Shown: positions 34,535-43,761, counted from the first letter of the stretch. The stretch: 64,000 nt of DNA from JBNLBT01 sp050303435 (GCA_050303435.1 JBNLBT010000002.1:1-64000), one strand, 5' to 3'. Notes: a model not told the origin generated them from the letters alone. Translations and numbers: made by a program.

Positions 34535-35547
34535 GGCCGCCGACGCAGCAGTTTCAAGGCGTCTTCCAGCCACATGCGCGGGTAGTGCAGCCACACCAGG
34601 CGCCGAGTGCGCAGACGATAACGCTGCTGCACATAGGCCGTGGGCTGGAACAATTGGGATAACAGGTAGCGCGCTTTGTCACGCCAGCGCGGCCATTGCG
34701 CCAGGCGCTCATGCAAATCCTGCCAGCCTCGCGGGCCGGGCCGCGATTCGCAGACGGCCACCTGGGTCGGTGGTTGCACGCCGCGCAACCGCAGGTCAAA
34801 CAAGGCGTTGATTTGCTGCAAGGCGCTCTCCACCACCTCGGTCTGGTTTTTTTGCTGCGCTTCTGCGCGCATGGCCTGACGTTGTTGTGCAGTCATGCGC
34901 AGCCACAACAGCGCCAGATCATACAACCAGATGTGTTTGCGGTCTGCGCGGTGATGCGCGCTGCGATGAAACGCAGCAAGGATGAATGCCTGGGCATCGC
35001 TCAAGGTCAGAATTGCAGATCCATCGGGCAGATGCACGGTTTGCGTGTCCAGTTCGGCGCGTGGAAACTGGCGGTAAATGGCCGGCCGGTTATTGATTTC
35101 CCAGTGCACATCAAAGGTCAGATCGGGCTGATTGGGCGTATGCAGGAGATAAGAAACCTGCTGCGAAACCAGAGCGCCGCTGCGCGCGATGTTGCGTTGA
35201 TAGCCCAACGCAGTGAGGGCCTGTTGCAGCGCAGGCAGGTTGGATTTGTCAATCAGCACATCGATGTCGGCGTGTGGTCGCATCCATGCTTCGGGGTAAT
35301 GCCGGTGACTCAGGGCAAAGCCTTTGAAAACCGTCATGGGCACGGTTACACAGCGTTTTTGCAATTCGCGGTGCGCCTGCAACCAGCGCTCGGCACTGGC
35401 GCGTTGCAGCAGCACGGCGCGTTCCACGGTGCGATTGCGAACGCCCGCAGCCTGCAGCAGTGCGGCCACGCCGTGGTGTGCCATGGCAGCGGGATTTTCA
35501 CTGAACGCAGACAGCTCCTTGTCTTTGTGCAGCAGTTGGTCCAGCAT
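34531..35547 (-). CDS. Nucleotidyltransferase-fold family protein (NTP_transf_5 type)
   Basis: 338 residues. MTVFKGFALSHRHYPEAWMRPHADIDVLID contains the KG.AL..YP....R...DiDlLv signature of this putative nucleotidyltransferase family, often found in polysaccharide clusters. TFDVHWEINNR and LILTLSDAQAFILAAFHRSAHH-like segments follow. No substrate is known. The ATG at 35547 overlaps the stop of the epimerase (TGATG). A GTG one codon earlier is also possible. Its own stop overlaps the dinB start. Confidence 0.8.
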   Translation of the reverse strand: MLDQLLHKDKELSAFSENPAAMAHHGVAALLQAAGVRNRTVERAVLLQRASAERWLQAHRELQKRCVTVPMTVFKGFALSHRHYPEAWMRPHADIDVLIDKSNLPALQQALTALGYQRNIARSGALVSQQVSYLLHTPNQPDLTFDVHWEINNRPAIYRQFPRAELDTQTVHLPDGSAILTLSDAQAFILAAFHRSAHHRADRKHIWLYDLALLWLRMTAQQRQAMRAEAQQKNQTEVVESALQQINALFDLRLRGVQPPTQVAVCESRPGPRGWQDLHERLAQWPRWRDKARYLLSQLFQPTAYVQQRYRLRTRRLVWLHYPRMWLEDALKLLRRRP

Positions 35548-36554
35548 CACACGGCGTAGTATTCCCGGTACCAGTCGATGAATCGGCCGATGCCGGTCTG
35601 GATGTCCGTGTCGGGATGAAAACCGACGTCGCGCTGCAAGGCGCTGACGTCCGCCCGGGTGTCCGGCACATCGCCTTTCTGCAAAGGCAGCAGCTGTTTG
35701 ATGGCCTGCCGCCCCAGCTTTTCTTCAATGGCGGCGATGTAGTCAAGCAATTGCACCGGTCGGTCGTTGCCGATGTTGTAGATCCGGTAAGGCGCGCTGC
35801 TCTGCGCCGGTGTGGCCTGGCTGAAATCGTAGTCCGGTTGCGCCGGCGGGGTGTGGTTGAGGGTGCGCACAATGCCTTCGACGATGTCGTCGATATAGGT
35901 GAAATCGCGGCGGTGCTTACCGTAATTGAAGACATCGATTGGACGACCTTCCAGAATCGCCCGGGTGAACAGGAACAGCGCCATGTCGGGTCGGCCCCAG
36001 GGGCCGTACACTGTAAAGAATCTCAAACCGGTGGTCGGTAATCCGTACAGGTGGGCGTAGCTGTGCGCCATCAGCTCATTGGATTTCTTGCTGGCGGCGT
36101 ACAGCGACAGCGGGTGATCGACGTTGTCTTCCACGCGAAACGGCAGGTTTTTGTTGGCCCCGTACACCGAGCTGGACGAAGCGTAGACCAGGTGATCCAC
36201 CGCGCGGTGACGGCAGGCTTCCAGGATCGACAAAAAGCCGTGGATGTTGCTGTTGATGTACGACCAGGGGTTTTCCAGTGAATAGCGCACACCGGCCTGG
36301 GCCGCCAGATTGACCACGTGCCGCACCCCGTGTTCTCCGAACACGCGCATCACGCCGTCTGCGTCGGCAATGTCCATTTCATGGAATGCAAAACGCGGCT
36401 GCGCCTGCAGGCGTTGCAGGCGGTCGTATTTAAGTTGAACGTCGTAGTAGTCGTTGAGGTTGTCGATGCCCACCACGTCGTGCCCGTCGGCCAACAGTCG
36501 CTGCGCCAGGTGCGACCCAATGAATCCCGCTGCGCCGGTGATCAGAGTGCTCAC
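35547..36554 (-). CDS. NAD-dependent sugar-nucleotide epimerase (UDP-glucuronate 4-epimerase type)
   Basis: 335 residues, an extended SDR. It has the Rossmann motif GAAGFIGSHLAQRLL, IDNLNDYYDVQLK (typical of UDP-glucuronate 4-epimerases), the catalytic YASSSSVYG and Y-AAS-K (LYAASKKSNE), and FTVYGPWGRPDMALF. The GTG start at 36554 overlaps the stop of the dehydrogenase gene (GTGA). An uninterrupted frame continues upstream but is Arg-rich and lies inside that gene. It would convert a UDP-uronic acid made by the upstream enzyme for surface polysaccharide. Confidence 0.92.
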   Translation of the reverse strand: MSTLITGAAGFIGSHLAQRLLADGHDVVGIDNLNDYYDVQLKYDRLQRLQAQPRFAFHEMDIADADGVMRVFGEHGVRHVVNLAAQAGVRYSLENPWSYINSNIHGFLSILEACRHRAVDHLVYASSSSVYGANKNLPFRVEDNVDHPLSLYAASKKSNELMAHSYAHLYGLPTTGLRFFTVYGPWGRPDMALFLFTRAILEGRPIDVFNYGKHRRDFTYIDDIVEGIVRTLNHTPPAQPDYDFSQATPAQSSAPYRIYNIGNDRPVQLLDYIAAIEEKLGRQAIKQLLPLQKGDVPDTRADVSALQRDVGFHPDTDIQTGIGRFIDWYREYYAV

Positions 36555-37816
36555 AGGCGTTCGTCCACGGCGTCTTTGGGGAACGCGCCTTTGATGTCGA
36601 ACAACAATCCGCCGGGTTTCAGCAGCGCCCGCACCGCGGCCACGCCGGCCTCCACAAATTGGCGGTGAGCCACCGCGAGTATGGCCAGATCGTAGCTGCC
36701 TTGCGGCGGCTTCTCGACCAGATTCACACCCAGGCGCGCGGCGTCCTCGGCATCCGCCCAAGGGTCGTGCACGTCAATTTCGGTGTGATAGGAGCGCAGC
36801 GATTCGATGATGTCGATGATCCGGGTGTTGCGCAAATCCGGGCAGTTTTCCTTGAAGGTCAGGCCCAGCATCAACACCCGGCTGCCGACCACGTGTTTGC
36901 GCTTGTGTGCCATCAGCTTGAGCAGGCGTTCGGTGACGTATTCCCCCATGTGTTCGTTGATGCGGCGTGCGGTGGTGATCAGCTGCGGGTAGTAACCGCT
37001 TTCCTGTGATTTGTGAATCAGATAATAGGGGTCCACGCCAATGCAGTGGCCGCCAACCAGGCCCGGTTTGAAAGGCAGGAAATTCCATTTGGTGGCCGCC
37101 GTTTCGATCACTTCCAATGTGTCGATGTGCATTTCCCGAAACATCATGCTCAATTCATTCATGAAGGCGATGTTCATGTCGCGTTGTGTGTTTTCAATGG
37201 CTTTGGCGGCTTCTGCCACCTTGATTGAGGGCGCCAGATGCACGCCCGCGTCGATGATGCGACCGTACATTTCACCCAGCCGTTCGGTGGTGGCCTGGTT
37301 TGAGGCGGCCACCACTTTAACGATGGTTTTTAAGGTGTTGACTTTATCGCCGGGGTTGATGCGTTCGGGTGAGTAGCCCAGATGATAGTCGCGATTTAAT
37401 GCCAGACCGCTGACTTCCGACAGCACCCGCGCGCATTCTTTTTCCGTGGCGCCGGGATATACAGTGGATTCATACACCACCACATCGCCGGGTTTCAGCA
37501 ATTGTCCGACCGTGTGCGATGCCGCCTTGAGCGGCGTCAGGTCGGGCAGGTTGTTGGCGTCCACCGGCGTGGGCACGGTGATGATATAGACGGTGCAGTC
37601 GGCCAGATCCTGCGGTTGCGCAGTCAAGTGCAAATCAACCGCCTGCTGCAGACGTTTCTTCGAGACTTCACCGGTGGCGTCGTGGTGCTGTTTCAGCGCA
37701 TTCACGCGCTGCGCATCGATGTCATAACCGAGGGTGGGAAATTGAAAGGAAAACTCCACTGCCAGAGGCAAGCCGACGTAGCCCAGGCCAATGATGCCGA
37801 TGCGTGTTGTGCTCAT
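36551..37816 (-). CDS. tviB: Nucleotide-sugar dehydrogenase (TviB/WbpA-like UDP-HexNAc dehydrogenase)
   Basis: 421 residues. The N-terminal NAD domain has IGIIGLGYVGLPLAVEF. The catalytic-cysteine segment GLVGGHCIGVDPYYL is intact, and the C-terminal NAD/UDP-binding domain has GLTFKENCPDLRNTR. The sequence from IITVPTPVDANNLPDL to YSPERINPGDK is typical of TviB-type enzymes that oxidise UDP-GalNAc or UDP-GlcNAc to the uronic acid. First gene of a four-gene overlapping operon with the epimerase, nucleotidyltransferase and dinB. TAAAAT ends six bases before the ATG and no ribosome site is seen. Confidence 0.9.
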   Translation of the reverse strand: MSTTRIGIIGLGYVGLPLAVEFSFQFPTLGYDIDAQRVNALKQHHDATGEVSKKRLQQAVDLHLTAQPQDLADCTVYIITVPTPVDANNLPDLTPLKAASHTVGQLLKPGDVVVYESTVYPGATEKECARVLSEVSGLALNRDYHLGYSPERINPGDKVNTLKTIVKVVAASNQATTERLGEMYGRIIDAGVHLAPSIKVAEAAKAIENTQRDMNIAFMNELSMMFREMHIDTLEVIETAATKWNFLPFKPGLVGGHCIGVDPYYLIHKSQESGYYPQLITTARRINEHMGEYVTERLLKLMAHKRKHVVGSRVLMLGLTFKENCPDLRNTRIIDIIESLRSYHTEIDVHDPWADAEDAARLGVNLVEKPPQGSYDLAILAVAHRQFVEAGVAAVRALLKPGGLLFDIKGAFPKDAVDERL

Positions 37817-37822
37817 GAATCG

Positions 37823-37828
37823 ATTTTA
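37823..37828 (-). promoter_or_regulatory. -10 element placing the tviB-like transcript start at its ATG
   Basis: TAAAAT is followed by CGATTC and the ATG at 37816. The -35 region is weak. Confidence 0.5.
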
Positions 37829-37937
37829 TCAGAACCAGGCGACATTCTTGTCGAACAATTTGACAATTGCATGAAGGCGCGGGAGGGCGCACGCCGAATC
37901 CGGCCATGCGCCAGCGACCATCATGCGCCTTGAAACA

Positions 37938-39842
37938 TCAGTTCGGGCTGGCCAGTCCGCCGTCGTCGCCGTCGCGCGGGTTGTCGCCCGAATCGGGGCC
38001 CGGCTCGGGATCAAACACCGGCGTCAACACAAATTCAATGGTGTCGATGGTGGGTTTGTCCGCCAGCCAGTCGGCCACATCGGCGTGGCATGACTGGAAA
38101 CTCGGGGTGACGGCTTTTTTCAGCAGCACCGCGCGGGCACTGGACAGATCCAGTTCACCGGTCAATTGAGAGGCCTTGTCGGCGAGGTTGCTGTTGGCGT
38201 CTGGGTGGGCGATGACAAACGCGCTGCCCGGTTCGATCCGGCCGCTCAAATCGATCACCTGATCGGCGTCCGCGTCGTCGTCGTTGTAAATCGCCAGCTG
38301 ATATTTTTCGCCGTCCAGGTTCACCGCGCGCGCGGTGCCGTTGTACAGTTCAATGGCCTGATCTTCACGGCGGCCTTCAATGTATTCCGAGAGGATCAGA
38401 TCCGGCGGCGTGGCGGCGCAGTCGGACAGGCCGTGACGGCCGGTTTCGCGCCAGTTGTTGGCGCTGCCCAATTGCCATTCGGTGCGCGCATCAAAGGCGT
38501 CAATTTCCAGTCGGTCGCCGTGACACACCGACGATTTGCGCATCAGGGTGCTGTCGCTGGCCACCGGACGGTCGATGTAATCTGGTTCGCCGAGGTTGAT
38601 CTGGCCGATGGAGTCGACCACGGATGTCTGCACCGCCTGTGCGCCATAGTGCTGTTTGATGCGTTCAAAAAACAGCGCTTCTTCGCGGCTTTGATTGTTG
38701 TCGTCGCCGTCATTGACACCGCTGATGGCGGCCGCCACTGCGGTCACTGAACATTCGCAGCGACCGGTGTGCATGCCGTTTTTCAGGCTGATGGCGTCGG
38801 CGCCAGTGAACACCATGCCCTGCACCGTCTGGTCGGCGCGCTGGCGCAGTGCCGGTGAAGCTTCGGCGTTGACCACCACATAGGTCGAGCGCGGTTCAAT
38901 CTGGCCGTTCAGCTGCACCTGCTCACCGGGGTGTGCGTAACCGTGGAAGTACACTTCGATCTGATAGTTTTCAGCTTTCAAATCGATGCGGCGGTCGGTG
39001 CCGTTGTACAGCTCAAGGGCCTGGTCGTTGCGGCCCTGTTCGATGTATTGAGAAATGATCAGGTCGTTGGTTTCGCCGCGGTCGTTGTCGGAATCACCGC
39101 AATTGACGCGGTGCTGGCCCAGCGCGGCACTGCCAGTGGTGTCGGCGTCGGCCAGAGTCCATTGATCGCTGGCGCTGTAGTCGTCTTTTTCGTTGCGGTC
39201 GCCGCTGCACACCGCGGGCTGTCTGACCGCGTTGGCGGAGCCGCCGGCAAAACCGGATTTCCAGTCTTTATTGTCCGGAATGCGGCCCACGGTGCCGATC
39301 ACGTCCACCGGATTGTCGGCGCTGTTGCGTATGGCCAAGACCGCGTCGATCAGGTCTTCGGTTTGCGCGGGCACAACTTCCACGGCCGCTTCCACACCGG
39401 CCGCAACGCAGCTGCACACGTTGCCAATGCGCACCAGGGCCCGATACACTTCCGGTCTGAGGCGTTGCTCTACGCGGGAACGTGCCCAAAAGCTTTCGGC
39501 GCTGCAGGCGCAGGCGTTCATGGCGGCGATTGAAGCCACGATTTGCGGCGCTTTTTCCGGCGCCATGCCGATCGACTGGCGCACGACGGCGTAGGTGTCT
39601 TCGCAGTTGGACCATTCTTTGGCTATGGTTTGCGTGGCCTTGACCACGTCCACACCGGCGTCGACAAATCGGTCCAGTGCCGCGGTGGCATTGACCCCGT
39701 CGTTGTGCGCATTGCGGGCCGCTTCAACCACCAGCATGCCTTCGGCCAGATCGGTTTCAATGCTGGCCCAAGCCGGTGTATTAAGAAATAATAATGCTGC
39801 GATCACAGTCCATGACCGCACCCAGATTGAGTTGCGTTTCAC
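37938..39842 (-). CDS. Secreted protein with two lamin-tail-like domains
   Basis: 634 residues from the GTG at 39842, which has GGGGGA six bases upstream. ATG at 39848 and 39887 are alternatives. A signal peptide (VIAALLFLNTPAWA) precedes a Cys-containing helical region (NACACSAES, GNVCSCVAAG). Two related lamin-tail-type beta domains begin near residues 260 and 482: LIISQYIEQGRNDQALELYNGT and LILSEYIEGRREDQAIELYNGT, each ending in an IEPRSTYVV / IEPGSAFVI strand. In other secreted proteins such domains often accompany nucleases, but no nuclease motif is seen. The C-terminus is Asp/Gly/Pro-rich. Function is unknown. Confidence 0.78.
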   Translation of the reverse strand: MKRNSIWVRSWTVIAALLFLNTPAWASIETDLAEGMLVVEAARNAHNDGVNATAALDRFVDAGVDVVKATQTIAKEWSNCEDTYAVVRQSIGMAPEKAPQIVASIAAMNACACSAESFWARSRVEQRLRPEVYRALVRIGNVCSCVAAGVEAAVEVVPAQTEDLIDAVLAIRNSADNPVDVIGTVGRIPDNKDWKSGFAGGSANAVRQPAVCSGDRNEKDDYSASDQWTLADADTTGSAALGQHRVNCGDSDNDRGETNDLIISQYIEQGRNDQALELYNGTDRRIDLKAENYQIEVYFHGYAHPGEQVQLNGQIEPRSTYVVVNAEASPALRQRADQTVQGMVFTGADAISLKNGMHTGRCECSVTAVAAAISGVNDGDDNNQSREEALFFERIKQHYGAQAVQTSVVDSIGQINLGEPDYIDRPVASDSTLMRKSSVCHGDRLEIDAFDARTEWQLGSANNWRETGRHGLSDCAATPPDLILSEYIEGRREDQAIELYNGTARAVNLDGEKYQLAIYNDDDADADQVIDLSGRIEPGSAFVIAHPDANSNLADKASQLTGELDLSSARAVLLKKAVTPSFQSCHADVADWLADKPTIDTIEFVLTPVFDPEPGPDSGDNPRDGDDGGLASPN

Positions 39843-40075
39843 ACCCATTCCCCCATCAAAAGAATCGTTTTCCTTGTTTGACATCATAATATTTTTATTT
39901 GGTCAATTCAATCGCGCAAACCACCGTCGCAAACTCGATTGCGGGTAAGATATCACGTCAAAGACATTTTAAGACATGAACGGTGCCGGCGTCTGTGATA
40001 AATATATCATTTTTTTGTAAGCAATACAGCGAATTGCGCATGAATTGTTATCATTCGGATGAAATAAAGGTGCGC

Positions 40076-41666
40076 ATGTACGGAATTTTGGACCCAGGCG
40101 GCCCGAACAGCAAAAATTGTCAAAATCCCGCCGAGTCGGTGGCCGATGGTTTTCGTCGCCAAGGACCGGCGTTTCTGACGCAGCTGAACGGCGCGTTTTT
40201 GCTGTGCGTAGAGGATTTCACCGCCGCCTGCGCCTGGCTGTGCAGCGACGTCATGGGGCAGATGGGTCTGTACTACCATTTACAGGGAAACACGCTGGCG
40301 GTGGCTGAACAGCCGGCGAATCTGTTGCAGCGGGCGGGTGGGGCCATCAACCGGTCGCGGGTGGAAGATTTTTTTGCCCGCAGTGACACCCTGGATGACG
40401 CCTCGTATTTTCACCACATTGCGCAACTGAAACCCGGGCAGTGCCTGCACGTCACCGACCGTTTGCAAACCCGCACGCTGCACCAGTGGCCGACCGAAGT
40501 GCAGCGGCCGGCCGCGGACGATGCCGACGTGGCGTCGCGTTTTCAAGCCCTGCTGCAGGAAGCCATCGCTGTGCAGTGTGCCGGGCAGGCGCGCATCGGT
40601 GCGATGATGAGCGGCGGCCTTGATTCCACGTTGGTGACGGCGCTGGCCTGCCGCAGCGGCCCACAGGTGCACACATTTTCCTACGTGTTTGGGCAAGATA
40701 GACAAGCCGATGAAAGCATCTGGATTGAAGCCATGCGTGCTTTGCCAATCCGCAGCAACACTTTCAATGGCGATGCCTACTGGCCCTTGAAAGAACCCTG
40801 GCCGACCAGCCTGAATGCGCCCGTGGCCAATCCGTACCGACACCTTAAGAACACCGTCTACGCCATGGCCGAGGCGCGTGAAATCAAAGTGATGCTGACC
40901 GGCGTGTTCGCCGATCATTTGTACACCGGCTGGGTTGACTGGTTCAGTGATCTGCTGCGACAAAAACCGATACAGGCGATTCGGTCTTTGTATCGCCACA
41001 GCCGCACGCAAGGCCTTAAATGGGTGTTGAAGACGCTGTACCGGGCCATGCGTGGCGAGTCCGAGCCTGCGCTGAGCTGGCTCACCGAGGGCGTGCGCCG
41101 CGCGCACCTGGAGCGGCGCCGCGTGCGACATGTAACGCATCCGCACCGTCAGCAGTTTGTCCTCAACACCCAATTGAGCACCGCCGAATCGGCCCATCTG
41201 GAACATGAATTCAGCGCGCCGCATGGACTGATTCTGCGGCACCCTTTTCGGCACCGGNNNNNNNNNNCGGCACCGGCCGCTGGTTGAATACGCCTTGCAA
41301 CTGCCGGCCTGGCAATTGGGCGATCCGGCCGACCGCAAACGACTGGCGCGCACGCTGGCGCAGCACCATTTGCCTGTGGCGGTGCAACGGCGTCGCCAGA
41401 TCAGCACCTTGACCGGCGTCTTCATGCGCGGGGTGCTGCAGCATGAAATCGATTTCACCCGTCGGCTGCTGGGCGATTCGGCCTGCGACTGGTTTGATTA
41501 CGTGCGCGCCGATGCGCTGCATGCGGTGCTGAAGGATCCCGGCGCCGCGCAGCCGGAAAAAAACCTGCTGCTGCTGTGGCAATGCCTCAGTTACGAGATG
41601 TGGAAAGCCGCCGTGGCTGCCCGTCCGGCGACGCCAGCGGCGGATTCATCGGTCCCAGAAGACTGA
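40076..41666 (+). CDS. Asparagine-synthase-like ATP-dependent amide synthetase, interrupted by assembly gap
   Basis: If the 10 N and one copy of the 9-base repeat flanking them (CGGCACCGG at 41249-41257 and 41268-41276) are removed, the two half frames join exactly: HPFRHR-PLVEYALQLPAWQL, a normal asparagine-synthase segment, giving 523 residues. The synthetase ATP-pyrophosphatase motif SGGLDS (179-184) is intact. The N-terminal glutaminase domain starts MYGIL instead of MCGI, so the nucleophilic Cys2 is missing and it is unlikely to use glutamine. Beta-lactam synthetase and lasso-peptide cyclases share this loss. ATG at 40076 has AAAGG six bases upstream. No peptide-tailoring neighbours are seen, so the acceptor is unknown. 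Confidence 0.8.
41258..41267. other. Scaffold join (10 N) with 9-base duplicated ends
   Basis: Ten N residues separate two identical 9-mers (CGGCACCGG). Collapsing to one copy restores a single open frame. The join is most likely an artificial gap between overlapping contigs, not missing DNA. Confidence 0.9.
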
Positions 41667-41676
41667 ATATCGGGCC

Positions 41677-42939
41677 CTAAATTTCAAACGGCGGGCATTT
41701 TTTCTCCACAAGCGTGTGCGGGATGCGCACGTATTTGGGCAGACCCGACGCGTTGTAAGGGGGATAGGCTTCGCCCTGGATCAGTGGTTGCAGGTAGCGC
41801 CGACACTTTTCGGTGATGCCGAAACCGTCCTCGGTGATGAAATCGCGCGGCACCATTTTTTCAATGTTGGCCACATCCGCCAGCCGCGCGGTGTCAATGG
41901 TCCATTCATAGGGGTCGTCTGCCAGGCGTTTGATCACCGGCATCAGGCCGTGTTCACCGGCGAGCGCCAGTTCCACCGCTTTTTGGCCCACCGCGGAGGC
42001 CTGCGCCAGATCCACCGCCGAGGCGATGTGTCGGGCCGAACGTTGCAGGTAGTCACACACCGCCCAATGGTATTTATAGCCCAGATGCTCCTTGACCAGA
42101 CCGGCAATCACCGGCGCCACACCGCCCAGCTGCGCGTGCCCGAATGCATCGCGGGTGCCGGCATCGGCGAGGAAGCGGCCGCTGGCATCGCGCACCCCTT
42201 CAGACACCACAATGGAACAATAGCCGTGGGTTTGGACCGCCCATTTGACCCGCTGCAGAAACGCCGCCTGGTCAAATTCAATTTCCGGAAAAAGAATCAC
42301 CTGCGGCGGTTCATCCGGATTGTTGCCGGCCAGCCCGCCGGCCGCAGCGATCCAGCCGGCGTGCCGCCCCATGACTTCCATGATGAACACCTTGGTGGAG
42401 CTTTCGGCCATGGATTCCACATCCAGGCTGGCTTCCATCATTGACACCGCGATGTATTTGGCGGTGCTGCCAAAACCCGGGCAGGCGTCGGTCACCGGCA
42501 GATCGTTGTCGATGGTTTTCGGCACGCCCACACAGGCCACGTCCAGGCCGTGCTGACGCGCCACCTGGGAGACTTTATGCGCCGTGTCGGACGAATCGCC
42601 GCCGCCGTTGTAGAAAAAATAGCCGATGTTGTGGGCTTTGAATACTTCCATCAGGCGTTCATACTGTGCCTGCTGGCTGTCCGGGTCCTTGAGTTTGTAG
42701 CGGCAGGATCCAAAGGCGCCGCCGGGTGTGTGCTTCAATGCCGCCACGCTGGCATCACTCAAACCGCTGGTGTCAATCAACTCTTCGCGCAGCACTCCGA
42801 TGATGCCGTTTTTGCCGCCGTAGACGGTGCCGATCCGATCGGGGTGGCGGCGCGCGGTTTCGATCACCGCGCTGGCGGTGGCGTTGATCACGGCGGTGAC
42901 TCCGCCGGACTGGCAATAAAGGGCGTTTTTCTTGCTCAT
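41677..42939 (-). CDS. pfp: 6-phosphofructokinase, probably pyrophosphate-dependent
   Basis: 420 residues, longer than ATP-PFK (~320). PFK motifs: SGGVTAVINAT, TPGGAFGSCRYKL, NGGGDSSDTAHKV (111-123) and PKTIDNDLP (140-148). Lys in PKTIDND and the non-GGDGS loop are features of the PPi-dependent group rather than ATP enzymes. MGRHAGWIAAAGGLA and SEGVRDASG follow. It interconverts fructose 6-phosphate and fructose 1,6-bisphosphate, reversibly if PPi is used. The ATG at 42939 has AGGA eight bases upstream. Divergent from adk. Confidence 0.88.
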   Translation of the reverse strand: MSKKNALYCQSGGVTAVINATASAVIETARRHPDRIGTVYGGKNGIIGVLREELIDTSGLSDASVAALKHTPGGAFGSCRYKLKDPDSQQAQYERLMEVFKAHNIGYFFYNGGGDSSDTAHKVSQVARQHGLDVACVGVPKTIDNDLPVTDACPGFGSTAKYIAVSMMEASLDVESMAESSTKVFIMEVMGRHAGWIAAAGGLAGNNPDEPPQVILFPEIEFDQAAFLQRVKWAVQTHGYCSIVVSEGVRDASGRFLADAGTRDAFGHAQLGGVAPVIAGLVKEHLGYKYHWAVCDYLQRSARHIASAVDLAQASAVGQKAVELALAGEHGLMPVIKRLADDPYEWTIDTARLADVANIEKMVPRDFITEDGFGITEKCRRYLQPLIQGEAYPPYNASGLPKYVRIPHTLVEKKCPPFEI

Positions 42940-42990
42940 GAATTTTCCTGGCTGTCTGTTTAACTGGTACAATGGTGCACGTGATTTGGG

Positions 42991-43019
42991 TTGACTTGAC
43001 GCGCAATGGGGTGTACTTT
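42991..43019 (+). promoter_or_regulatory. Sigma-70-type promoter upstream of adk
   Basis: TTGACT (42991-42996), a 17-base spacer and TACTTT (43014-43019). The predicted start gives a ~165-base leader before adk, longer than usual for this window. Weak -10. Confidence 0.45.
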
Positions 43020-43193
43020 ACCAAATCTTTTTAAAAATGCGGTTTTTTCCGTGTTTTTTTACACATTGGGGGCCCGTTGGCACAACGTCGCGCCCGTTCA
43101 TATGTCCGGACCGCTGCGCGACAGTGGCCGTCTGCGTGGCCTGATGAACAGGGGCCGGACAAATCAAAACCATTCAAATTCTGAGGGTTTGTT

Positions 43194-43757
43194 ATGAGAA
43201 TCGTATTATTGGGCGCGCCCGGCAGCGGCAAGGGCACCCAGGCCAAATTGCTGGTCAAAGCGTTTGGCATCCCCCACATTTCCACCGGTGACTTGTTGCG
43301 CAACGCCATCGCGCAAAAAACCAGCCTGGGCCTGGAAGCCAAAGCCATCATGGACGCCGGTGAACTGGTGTCCGATGACATCGTGCTGGGCATGTTAAAG
43401 CAGCGCATGCAGGAAGACGACGCACGCAAGGGATTCATACTGGACGGTTTTCCACGCAACCTGCCACAAGCTGAAATGCTGGAGAATCTGTTAAAGGAAC
43501 TGGATCAACCCCTGCAGTTCGCGGTGTTGATCGAAGTCGATGAAGAAGAGGTGGTCAACCGCATCGCCATTCGGGCGCGTGAGGAAAACCGCAGCGACGA
43601 CACCGAAGCGGTGGTGCGCAACCGCATTCATGTGTACCGCGAGCAAACCGCACCGGTGGCGCAATTCTATCAGGACAAAGGCTTGCTCAGCGAAGTGTCT
43701 GGTCAGGGCGACATCGAGGCCGTGCATCAGCGCATCCTCGCTTTGATGCGATTCTAA
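43194..43757 (+). CDS. adk: Adenylate kinase (short-lid form)
   Basis: 187 residues. P-loop GAPGSGKGTQAKLL, AMP-binding HISTGDLLRNAI, GFILDGFPRNLPQAEML, and a short lid (VVNRIAIRAREENRSDD) without the ~30-residue insert of the E. coli enzyme. It equilibrates ATP, ADP and AMP in the cytoplasm. GAGGG lies seven bases before the ATG. It is divergent from the PPi-PFK gene and convergent with a tusA-like gene 4 bases beyond its stop. Confidence 0.96.
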   Translation: MRIVLLGAPGSGKGTQAKLLVKAFGIPHISTGDLLRNAIAQKTSLGLEAKAIMDAGELVSDDIVLGMLKQRMQEDDARKGFILDGFPRNLPQAEMLENLLKELDQPLQFAVLIEVDEEEVVNRIAIRAREENRSDDTEAVVRNRIHVYREQTAPVAQFYQDKGLLSEVSGQGDIEAVHQRILALMRF

Positions 43758-43761
43758 AGAC

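Noticed and set aside
41249..41276. A 9-base direct repeat (CGGCACCGG) that could mark an insertion target-site duplication
   Set aside because: It flanks only a run of ten Ns. The frame becomes continuous when one copy is removed, so it is an assembly overlap.
34531..41666. A lasso-peptide or similar RiPP cluster, suggested by the nucleotidyltransferase family gene and the asparagine-synthase-like gene
   Set aside because: No precursor peptide, RRE/PqqD protein, transglutaminase-like leader peptidase or dedicated exporter is found nearby. The two genes are 4.5 kb apart on opposite strands, and the operon genes are sugar-nucleotide enzymes.
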